Positions 51,197 to 63,100 of a DNA stretch of 64,000 nt are shown here, one piece after another. Under the pieces are notes generated by a model. The model was given only the letters and a program-made list of their open reading frames with translations. It made no database searches and was not told the DNA's origin. The stretch covers positions 1,550,001 through 1,614,000 of the forward strand of contig CM024190.1 of NCBI GenBank assembly GCA_013433145.1, read 5' to 3'. Every line of letters starts with the position of its first letter. Position 1 is the stretch's first letter. This DNA comes from Ascaris suum (Eukaryota; Nematoda; Chromadorea; Rhabditida; Ascarididae). Position numbers and translations under genes: made by a program.

Positions 51197-54100
51197 GCGT
51201 TGCGTGATTTAATGAGTACTGGTCAAGGGCTAGTAGTGAAATGATTGCTGATTTACCTGATGCACAGGTGTGCGTGATTGATTCTTTTCATTGAACCATA
51301 AGCATCAGATTCGTAGAGCATTTCTTGAGTAGATCATTAGAAATAATCAATGGCGATGAAGTTTGATGAATACTGTGTTTGCAGAATTTCTGTCGGAATT
51401 TCCGGTCAAAGAAAAAAAAAGAGAAATCACATAAAATTTATTTCTTTCACGATGCTTTCACGAATTTAATTCATTGTAAAGCTCTGTTAATTTCCGATTG
51501 TGTCGAAGGTAAATAAAATAGCGTCTTGAATTAATTTAGTTGTTTCACGTATAAAAATTGATGAGAAAAGTGCAATTGTTGTTGATGCTTTAAGTCGCCG
51601 AATGGCTGTTAGGTGAATGAGAGAGCGAACTGCCTATGATATTTCAACGAGAACTAAATGCGCATATTGACGCAAGATAAAATTGAAATGTCGAGTGGTG
51701 GAAGTTTTCTTCCTCATCGATTGTGCAAGCCGGGTTCGATTTGTTTTAAAGGGATCCATGGGTCCATGAGGGAATGAGCCTGAGCAGTTTTTTTATTGCC
51801 CCTCCCCTGCACTCTTCAAAAGAATCCTGAAATAAATTTTGGCAGTCCTTGCTTTATTGGTGTTTCCCAAACAATGCGCGTATAATTTTTATATGATGCC
51901 TCATCCGCGAGTTGTTATTTATGGAATCGTTGAAGTATGATGGTTGTAAATCTGTCCTTAGTAGAATTTAGGATTTCTATTTAGAATATCTCTTGATGAG
52001 ATTTTTTCCTTGTTGTAATATTGATGGATTTCTCTCAGAATTTTGCAGTGATTTTTTCTAGAATCGGCCGATCGTGAATTTGCCCTTCAACGGCAAATCA
52101 CTGAGCTGAGAAGCGAGAATGCGCAGCTGCAAGAAAAATACCGAACCGCACTGGCGGACTGCTCAGATCATGAAATTCGTCTCAGAGAAGCTGAAGAAGA
52201 GCTTGACAAGTACAGAGCTCTGGCCGACCACCAACAGAGTTCGGTTATTCTCAGTTTCTTATCTGTTGAAACGTTGATAGGAAGGGATGTGTAGAATAAG
52301 AATTTGACGTTTTGTTGTATATTACTGGTACTTATTTCGAGTGGCCCCATGTTTCGGCGCTTCGCCAATATCAGGCATGTAAATAATTACATTGCGTGTC
52401 TAAATCAACAGATATTGGAGATTACGGAAGAGAGGGAGGTAGAACAGGAAGAAAGAGAATGAGCACGAATATGAAATGAAAGGTGACCTATTGGAGAGGA
52501 AAGGAGTGTGGTTACGGGATGTTAGTGCTGATCACCATATGGGATCAACAGATTGATAGGAAGATGGCATCATTAGCGGTTTATGTAGGTTGGTTTCTGT
52601 TGTTTATGTAATACTTTGAATGGGATCGTTGGAAATGTTGATTGCATGATATGCGTTGCTAAGTTTGCACAGGTGCTCAGATATTTTTATATTCAGTGCT
52701 TGTCAACGGTAGGTTTGTGTACGATGGTTGACAAGGGCTTTTCAGCGCTATCGTATCCTCTATTATTCTAGAGTTTAATGGGCACACTGATTTAACTTTA
52801 TTAGTCATCTCAGTATTTGCGGACAATTCTATACGCACATCCTGTTTTTTTTTTTTTCTGCACATTATTTGTTTGTTATGTGAACCAGTCAAATAGCTCA
52901 CATGGGAGCATTTCTTTTTCTTATGCTTTAGAGAGGTACAGCAACTTTTTTATTGATGTCACTAAGGTCGCAATAACTTCGATCGATAACTTATTCCTCT
53001 TCACTTCACAAGAAATTACCCATCAGCAATATGTGAAGAACTGAATATGCGCCTGATCAGTGGAATAGCTGTTCGATAAATCAAGAAATCTGAAGTTGGC
53101 TTTTTGGGTTTTTTGTTTATTGAAAAGGTTTGCGGAAATTTGGGACGGCTGGTGCATTGTTGTGTTTTGTGCTTTCTTATCAAATAATCTTCGAGAAGCT
53201 TCACGTATTGAACAGGTTACAGGTTTAGAAGTGTGATAATGGTAATCAAGGGAGCGGGGAAAATTTCATCCTCATTCCCCTTCCCTCCCCCCCCCCCCCC
53301 CCAGCTTCACCCGTCCTCTCCTTACTTGTTGGTAGAAGAGTGCAGATTTTTGCTTGCTTTTCTAAATTTGGATTTTCTCAGTCTTTTTTCGCAGAAAAAG
53401 ATGTTTTCTGCAGGATGAATCTCTGTTGTGGAATATGCGGAAGAAGATCTATTTTAATTCATTAAAAAATGCATTTTAAACAATCGATTTTAAATGCGGT
53501 GCTCATTTTCAAGGTTATCATTTACTGCAATTGCGAATAATTGATGCTGTTGAGGATTGCAGTCCTGCCGAATCAGGTTGGCTGCAAAAAGACTTCCTGT
53601 CGTTGAATAGCTAGGAATGACTAGAGAAGTGTAGATGAAGGAGTATTTTCAGAATCGCTTACAGCTTCCGATGCGGAGAACCAAGTGGCCAATGTAGATG
53701 ATGTATTGGAGCATTTGAAGCAAGAGATTGAGGAGGCTCGTGACCGCATCCAGCACATGGAATGCGCGAACTTCGAGCTCGAGCGAGAACTGAAGGAAAC
53801 TAAAAGAGAGTCAGCGATAGCTGAAAGTAGAATGAACGAAACGGAAGATAGACTATCAAAGTTGATTGACGAAGAGCGGCATCGTTTAGAGGAGAAACAG
53901 ATGGAAATGGACAGAATACTGGAGACCGGTCTTAGCACAGAAAACCAACTGAAGAATCAGGTACGCTAAAGATTTTGGTTGGGTCTTACTCAGTATGGCA
54001 AAATCAGTTGTACTTAAGGGAGAGGGAGCCCGGGTGGTAGGGTTGCTGGCGAAAGAGCTGCCTGGCAGGAAATATACATAGGAGTTCAAAAGGGCTTAAC

Positions 54101-57100
54101 GCATGTTATGTTGCCTTTATTTTCTCATGGATCAACTCCCTCTTGCTCTCTCTCTTTACTTTTTTAGCGACAACAAGCGAACTTTTTGACTTTTTTTAAA
54201 AATATTTCTGCCTCAAATATGTTTTATGTGTAAATTGCAGTGTTTGTGCATATTGAATGCAACATGGGAATATAATATTCTCACTTCAGATATCTGAGAT
54301 GGAATCGCTGCTCCATTCTTTGAGGGTTAATTTGAGTGAGAGGGAGGAAGAGTTAACTGTTGCCAAGGATGAAGCTCGCAAATGTCGAACTGAACTGGAG
54401 CATGCCAAGTTGGCGATGAGCGAGATGGAGGCTGTCGACAAGGAAGTGCAAGCCCTCAAGCAGCAGGTAAATTACTTCATCGATGCTTCACAGTGCACTA
54501 ATCCTCACCCACCAAAGCATCAGGAACGGCTTAGTCATTGGTATTGATATGTGCTCACGTTGATTTAGTAATCCCATTTGAATGGAATCGTCGTTAAACT
54601 TTCTTTCGCCTCAGTAAAGTTCGTTCATTGGATTCCTTTTTCATTCGGAGGCGGCGCTTCCCTGACTTCATTCGTCAAACAGTTTGATTATCTTGCAAAC
54701 TTATGGACAGCGGAAAAATTATTTTGAGTTCCAGTTGGATATGATAAATGAGTTTCAGTTGGATATGGAGAAAGCATCGTTGGAAAGTGAATGGACAGAA
54801 GTGCGCTCGATGTTGGTGGAAAAGGAGCGGGAGTTGGCGTTGATGAACTCGAGACAGGAGCAAACACCCTCGCCGACGGTCAACGCTGACGAGTTGTCTC
54901 ATCGAGTGCAGCAACTCGAGGGTAGCGTTACGCAAATGAATGCGATCATCAAGCAGCAAAACGAAAAAATCGAAGCGGATAAGGTGTTCGAATTGTTTCG
55001 TTGTTTTGATTATCTCTTGGGCATAACAGATGCGAACTGACCGTCATCAGTTACCTTGGATATGCCAGAAAACAACGAATTTACTGTATAAGCCATTATA
55101 TTATTATCTATATTAACTGCATCTTTATCGAAGTTTCAGATGTGGCTTCCAAATATTGTAGATTCACATTAAATACTTGGTGGTTCTGGTCGTTTTATGC
55201 AATAGATTCTTAATAAACCGGTCCTTTTGTCAAAGAAGGATGCCTCAATATCCTTTCGCCATTAATTTCTTCACTATCATCCATACAACATATGAGTGTT
55301 AATAGTGTTGAGTTGGTGATGCCAAGCTGAGCGGAGTAAAGTATTGAGGGGAATTTTTAAGCTCTACGAAAAGGGATTTACAGCAGTGGACTTGAATCTT
55401 TACTCGACCCTATTGTCGGTTCGTCATGCACTTGTGCAGGTCTATAGAGGATGCATTCGTGTAATTTCAAAACTTGCAATCTTGCTGCTTCACATAGCAA
55501 CGGTGAGTTCTTTTTTCTTGTTAATTACTTGTTGCGCAAGCATGTTATGTGATTACAAAAAAAATGTCTGGCTTATACGCATTTAGAATATTGGCATATT
55601 TCAGATGGAAAAGAGGAAACTGAGAGCGGCGGTGAAAATGCTCCAGGCGGAGAAGAAAGCGACTAGCACCGCACAGACTCACGTCAATGTCGAAAAAGAA
55701 ACCAATACTGAGGAAAATGAAATCGAAAGAGCGGTGAATGTGGTTCGCTTAGAAAATGAGCAACTGAGGTCCCAGCTGAATGCATTAGCTGAGCTGTGCG
55801 AGGAAAAAGATATGGAAAAGATTCGAGAAGAAATTAAGGCAATTTTGGACGCAAAAGACGTCGATGCAACGAAACAGGACACAGTGGAGCAAAAAGTGGG
55901 TCTTACTGGAAAAGTGGAACATGTGAAGTTGGATGATTCGCTGGAGGAGCGGTATCAGATGGTATTAGCTGAAGTTGAATCTACAAGAAATGAACTAGTT
56001 CGTCTGAGAGATGATGTTGCACGAGCAGATGAGGAAAGAAATATCGCCCACGAAAGGCTACAACAGGCGATTGAGGAACAACGCCAAGCTAAGGAGATCG
56101 ACAAGCAAAATGAGGAAAAATGTACTGCGCTTTTGAGCGAATTTGAAGCGGCCATTGCTGATGTAGCCGAAATACAAAGAATAGTTAAGAAATTAGGCGA
56201 AGATAAGAAAGAACTTATCGCTGAAATGCAACAATTGGAAGACGCAAATAATATTATTAAGAAACAATACGAAAGACTTGTAAAGGAAATGGTTGGACTA
56301 CGCGCCACGATAGTCGACTTGGAACAGCGAGTCGCATCGAAAGATGAAAACGATAATGAGGCGGAAAAAGCTGTGGATTTACAGTGGTTGGTTGTTTTTT
56401 TTTAATTTTTTTTTCTTTTCTTTGTTTTCACTGTCGTTTATTGAGTTTTTTCTGCTATCATAATAATGTTCGCCGATTTTCGTTTATCTTTATCCGTGGG
56501 GTTTTTCTTTTAGATGCATCCGTTTTTTTTCCAGGGGATATTTAATGGTTGTGAGTGAATATTATCGTTAATAAATGCTCATTCACTATTATTTTTGTTG
56601 ATGTTGATGTGTAATATCGTAGGGAAGTGGAATCATTGAGAGCGCTTCTGAACGCAGCTCGTGATGATGCGGATAGAAGGCAACAAGAGCTCGAAGAATT
56701 GCACCGGCAGAATGAGGTGCTCAACGCTGAGAAGTATAACCTATCCGAACAACTTGCGGCCATTGCAACGCAACAATTAGCACTTCAACATGACGATACA
56801 AATGGTAGATATGTGAATCGAATTTTACTCTCTTTTTTTTTGGTTGGGCGAGTGAGGCGAGAAGATAAAGTGAAGTGTGCAACGAAAATTCAATTCCCAA
56901 AGTTTCGTTTATCTCGCATGTCCCCTTATTCAATTAGTTGTGACCGCACAGCTCATCGCTCTGTTTCAAATTTGAATATCACTAAAATTTTGCTTGATTT
57001 TGTTATGTTTTTGCAAAGGAGCGTGTTTATGATCCATCACGCCCAATAGTTGTTTTGTTGGAAAGGGCGAGGGGAGGAAGGCGTACTTTGTTGGAAAGGG

Positions 57101-60100
57101 CGAGGGGAGGAAGGCATACTACCTGTATCTTTGCTGGCTTGTGTTTCGCTGCTGCACTCTTGCTCGTTCTTATAAGATCTTCGATCGAATCGCAAAAATT
57201 TTCTGATCTATCGAGAGCGCAAAACGTAAAGATTAACTAGACGTCACAAGAATGCTTCACCTTCAAGGTGAGCAGGTTGAGACACATCCAACGCATTGTT
57301 ATTCGGCATCCCTGTGTCTCTTCTTCTTTTTCAATCTGGCCACCTTATTGGAGTATCGGATATCCGAGGTATTTGCGCTCCATGTCGATCTGAAAGATCA
57401 CCGTTCGATATCGTTTTGTCTCAGCGACTAACAAAAACAACACGAAGGTGTTAAGGAGGTCATTTACATTAGCCAAAGTCGATCGACTCATTCGATGAAT
57501 GCAATGGCTCGGTTACTCTCGAAGATCAATTTGAGTAGTTAATTAAAATATTGTTTTGGGCATTGAATATTAAAAAATTATCAATTTTAGTCGACGTTTT
57601 TCCAGCTGTTATAAGGGAATATAATCTCTGATGTAATTTTGAACGAAAATTGAAGTGAGCCGAAAATTTTTAAGGCGAACAAAGCCGAATAGAAAAATTT
57701 AACATTCGTGAATCACATCCTATTCTTCACTGAGTTTTTTTTTTGTTGTTTCTCAATATGGGAATGTGAGCACTTAAATCTCTTTTCTGTACGTCAACGA
57801 TAGCAATTAGATGTCAGAGTGATGCAGCATAGTTGACATGGCCACAAGAAAAGATGGAAATTAATCTTTGTTCATTTGTTGAGCAGCGAACTTTACGGAA
57901 CCAATGAACTCTCACCTCTCACTGCCTTTCCCCATCCTCTCCCGAAGAAATCGGAACTCCTTGTCAAGGGCTCTGCGCCCATGACAGCTTCAGAATAGCT
58001 GCCAGTCCCACAATTTATCGTCCAAATGAAAAGCGAGCAAAGTGAATTTCGATTAGTTTATTGCGGCATAAGGGTATTATGAGGCTGCTGTTCGTGGACG
58101 ACGTTGTCGATTTGGATACCACAAGCCCGTGAATAATTTCTTGCAACTGTATGGAAGTTTTAGAAGGGAATGGTGAAGGATCTTGCAACGACTCCGAGAA
58201 GCCTGTAGTCGAAACACTTCCGCCTGGACTTGTGTCGACGGCCGATTCCGAAGCTGTGCGAGAGCGGATTAAAGACCAGCCGGAAGCGGTGGATAGATGC
58301 AGCTCAGACGCCGGTAACACGCTGATTGAGGATCTACCACTGACATCGACGGTTGCATTGCTGGAGCACGAACAAAACGATCAGCGAGAACATGTTACTG
58401 CCGCGAAGGTAAGAACTAAGAGCTTTATTTAATTGCCTCTCTCACATTGTGCATCATTTGACTGCAAGCAGCATCACGTTATCTCACTTCAAATGGTCAG
58501 CTGAGGTAAAATTGCTGAATGATTTCCATCGTTTCTGAAAGTGCTTTATAACATCACTTAAATTCGTCTTGTTTGTGATAATCACATCGTATGTTTCTCC
58601 ACAGCTCATCATGGCTGTGAGAGAGGTAGTGCAAAAGCAAGAAGTATTGAAGAACCACTTCGGATGTCGTGTTCTTTGACTTCAGCTGTCTAAGGAGAAA
58701 TTGAGTTGAATGGATATGTTGTTAGAATATTGCTGTTTGCCGTATGTGATTTGTAGCATAGACGAACTTCTCCCCCAGCTATCTCCGCCAGTTGACGAGC
58801 GCAGTGCGTAAAGCGCTGCCGGATTTGAAGCAAAACCCGAGTCACCATAAGAAATAAAATGAGGAAGAGAGGAAGGAAGGAAAACAATGGGGAAAGGCTT
58901 TGCTGCAGAATAGCTCGGTATTAGGCCATGAACTTTCGGGCGTCCTCAAGGTTTCCAGAATAGTCTCGGGGTAAAGAATGGCATAGCCTTGCTTTACCTC
59001 GGGACCATTCTGGAAGTTTGGAGTGCCTCAAGGTTTTGGAGCTGATGCGGAACAGTTGGAAAGCACAGTGTCCGGAGTCTTATCGGCAGGAAATAGGGCT
59101 CACTTTTATGTATTTAATGGAAGTCGTGACCGTTCAGTTCAACCGACACTTCGCAGTAAAAAGACTTGCATGAGCATGGCGAATGAGTTATCATTCGCTG
59201 CATAACGTCGTATATTTCGAGCCCTGCTTGGAGGGATTAGGATGCGGAGCAGTGTTGTGACTAATTGCTAGTTTGCTAGCTGATGTCTCAGGAGTAGGTT
59301 TCGATCGTGACGCTTTTAGAACCGCTGTGAAAATATTGCTATGAGGAGATGGTTGATTATGGAGGCTTCAGAGATGCCATGTTGGAAGGTTTCTAAGCTT
59401 CTTTGCTTGAACTGTTTCAAATGGTCGGATATTAAAAGCTTAATGTTGACTGCGCGTGTTGTTGCAATACGACCTTTCGTGTTGTTTTTTTTTTGTCAGC
59501 ATTTTGCTGCCTCCCTTTCAGTCCAAGTGCGAAATGCAACAAGGATAGAAAACAGGTTTTTTTGGAATAGGGAGGAGGATGGAAAAGTGCATATACCACT
59601 CTTTAGAGAGGTGGCTTTGTGCCTGCTGAGCGAGGAGGTGACTTACTTGAGAAATTTCCACAACGACCTTGTGACTCGGTGCAACCCGACGATGTTCAGA
59701 AAGCCACCGGGTTTCGGACGGCCGGAGGATCAGGGCTATGACGAGATTAGGAGCCATTTTGAAGACTGCAAGATATAAAGATAGCCCCTAAGCTTTGTGT
59801 GACTCAGGGTAATTAGAAAGTTTCGAAGCTCGCATACTGAGACGAAGCTATTGCCTCATGCAATTCTTACGAGTAGAAGTAGAGCTGAAACTTTCTTGCC
59901 GATGAAACATTCTCATGTTTCTTGTGAGGATTTGATGCCGAAAGCCGTCTTGCTTGTTCCGCGCCTGCTTAATTCTTTTCTTTGAGCTGTGTGTAGTATC
60001 CGGCTTCAATGCTCTAAAAATACCTGAAAACATTGAGATGGATATTTGGGCAAACGACACCACCATTTTGACCACCACTGGAAAAATTCACTTGCAAGTT

Positions 60101-63100
60101 TCATGCCATGCGTTTTACTGCGTCAGGTAACTGTAATATTAGCAGCAGTCTTTTTCTGCGTTCCGCCGATTTTACACGAATAAGCGAAAGGTCAAAGAAG
60201 TGGATAAATTTTCGGTTTCAGGACGCCCTAAAACCGGTGATCTTGATCAAGACTCCGCTCGTTTATGTATTGAAAAGTTTCAAAGTTTTGGCCCTAGAAA
60301 ACCGTCGGCGTACAAAGAATTTCGGTGTTGCCCAGTTTTGTGGGCCATAACGATTTCCGGAGATCTCGGATGAAGTTTCATCAGAAATCAGCACTAAGTC
60401 CGACCATGTTGCGACATTTTAGACTTTAATCAAGTGAAGTATAGGAAGTGAAAGTGTTTCTGTTTGGCATCTAAATGGGAATGGGTGAGGAACAACGAGA
60501 TGAGCACTGTATCTCTCAAATGATGCGGCTGCATTGGAATTGGAAGTGCTATGAAAGCGTTTTGAGGATTGAGTTCACGTTTTTATTTTTCTGAATATGG
60601 AATGTTATGTGAGGTGGGCAGTGCTGCCATCGTATGGATTTCCATGTAAAAAACATTCGGGAAATAAGCGCCACATGTTAGGTTATCATACCTAGAAAAG
60701 GTGTTTGTTGCTTGTACTGCCAAGCATTCAAATATTGAGAGGGGGATAATAATTTAAGGGTTTTGTTACTTGCAGGAAGATGAAGGGCACGTGAGCACTG
60801 ATGAACAATTGATACAGAATGAGAACGCATTGCTGCACGAGCAGGTTACTGAAAATTGGTGTGTACAAGAAAATCTCTTCGAAGATGTGCATCATCTGAT
60901 GATTCTCAACAACGAGTTGGAGACGGCAGTGGAGGCGCTGAAGGGAGAACTTTGGTCTCTTAATGGCCAACTCAAAGCGGTTAGATCTTATATGAGGGAA
61001 TATTTTTTAGAAGTTTATAAGCCGGACCCATATTAGAAGAGGAGATGAGAGAATTTCTATTCTTTTTTTTGCTGCAGCAAAGCTGTCAGATTGAAGAAAA
61101 AAAAAACTTTTGAAGGCTTTCTCGAATGACATTTTGGGCAAGTTTTCGAGCGTTCTTGGCTCGTTTTGTTGGATTTCAGCTCATGCGCAGGGTGCTTTTT
61201 ATTTGCCTATATTTGGGCTTGATACGGGCCCATTTAAAACACCTCTCTCACACCCTTACAATTAATGAAGGAATCTTGCGTGCGTACCCAGGGCACGTCA
61301 TTCAGGTTAGGCAGCCCAGTGGACTTGCGTTAGACGTGGAGCTGGAGCCTTCCGATGAATTGGCCCACCAAGCATTAGAAGGGGCGGTACTGCTTGTGTT
61401 GTGGCTGTTGTCTGCCAATTTGCAGTCGCCGTTGTAGCTCTGCAACGATGGAGTTGCTTCTCGGACGAATACCTTTTTGACTGCATAAAAAGGAAAGCAG
61501 TGCATCGCTAAATACCTTGGGATAGCCTGGCTATTGCCTAATCAAATTTTACTTTCTTTTTCTGCCTTAAAGTTTACTATAAAAGGAACTAGGGAAATGC
61601 CGCCTGATTTGCTTAATTAGCATTTGGGAAAATGAGTGGTTGAGATAAGAGTTTAGCAAAGGTCGGCCAGAAAACAATGTGAAAAAGCGTGCCAGGTGGG
61701 ATTTGTATTGCTTGTTTCTTCTTTTTCTGGAAAATTTCATAGGCGACTACCTTCGTAACTGACTTCTGCATCTCCTTGTGGGAATCAGTGGTGACCTGAC
61801 CGGTTTCTTCTACCGTTATCCGGATACAAGGATGCGACGACGTCTCTGTCTGAAGCGTTAATCAACCGGGTGTTTGAGTTAAATCGGCCTATTCGGGAAC
61901 CGCTTGTTATGAATAGGGTGAAAATTGTTCGGGAAATAGAAATAAAATAGTGGAAGATTACGTTGTTCCGGTTCCAGAAAAAGAAAGGAAAAAAAGGTCG
62001 CTGGATTTTATAAAAGCGAAAATATGTACGAATTGTCTTCGAATGGTTATAATTTGCCGTACCGGGTAAAATGATTAAAGCAATCGTTTCCAGAAATACG
62101 CACAAAGAATTTAAGAGAACTGTTTCTAGCGCTAAGAGATAGGGGAGTTTGCTGCTGTTCGAGACTTGTTTTGCAAAAGCCGTAAGAAGGCGGCGCACGC
62201 AAACCGTATTCACCATTGATCTTTCCCGATTGGTTCAGATGTGTTCATGGATGTGAATTTCTTTGACAAATATGTACTCTGAATTCTCAGTCTTTTAAGT
62301 CGTTAGCGGATCGAGAGGATTTATCGGAAAAGCTTTGCGAAATGGCACGACTAAGAGAGAACGAAAGAGATGAAGCACGTGAAAGAGAACGCGAACTCGA
62401 AGATCAGAAAGAAATGGCGGAACGGAGCCAGCGACAGGTTGTTGACTCGTTCGTTGTATTGTGTGCTCTTCGCTGTATCAACTCATTTTGCTTAATTTTG
62501 TGCTTATTGTAACGCACACGAAAGCGACTTATGTATCGATCAGATTTTTGGAGCACTGTGTTTCATAAATTCGATGAACTCCAGAAAGCGATCGTTGCTC
62601 CCTTATGGGTGTACTATGCAGATGAATGCAGGAATGGCACCAAAAGGTTTCCACTACTTACAGCCCGTTTCTCGTAGCACTTGCAACCGTATTCGAATAG
62701 GATGAACGTTTAAAAAGCCTTGAGGTAGGCAAATTTGGGCAAAATCTAAAATCTTTTTCTCATCGCAGCGCGTGAAACTCCTAAAAACTTTTCCGATAGA
62801 TTCCGGTTAGCTATGCCCGGCAGGTCGAGTTTTGCTATTTAAAACAAACGCTAGTGCTAGCTTACTGACCTTCACTTACTGGAGATGAACACCGAGACCT
62901 CATTTGATAATATCGGCACCTCGCCTCGCGAGTCGAAAACAGTCCATTCAGCTGCTAGAAATATATTTACACTGTTTACTTCAGTAGTTTTGTACCATTT
63001 TTCCTTTTATCGGAAAGTCTATCAGAATGATGCAGAAATTTTGCATTCAAGAGAGACATGGTACTTGCAAGAATCTTTCAGATTTAATTTCGAGTTGAAA

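Noticed and set aside
55679..56308. Long Ser-rich minus-strand frames
   Set aside because: They are the reverse shadow of the Glu/Lys-rich coil in exon 21. The same holds at 53,621-53,938 and 49,174-49,394.
57055..57240. Open frame across the 33-bp duplication
   Set aside because: It exists because the repeat unit is a multiple of three. There is no phase-compatible acceptor or donor.
59341..59778. 145-codon plus-strand open frame between exons 24 and 25
   Set aside because: It is not coil-like and has no acceptor and donor pair that keeps the gene in frame. It is probably intronic.
61785..62216. 143-codon minus-strand open frame
   Set aside because: Mixed AT-driven composition, no splice or promoter signs, and no recognisable motif.
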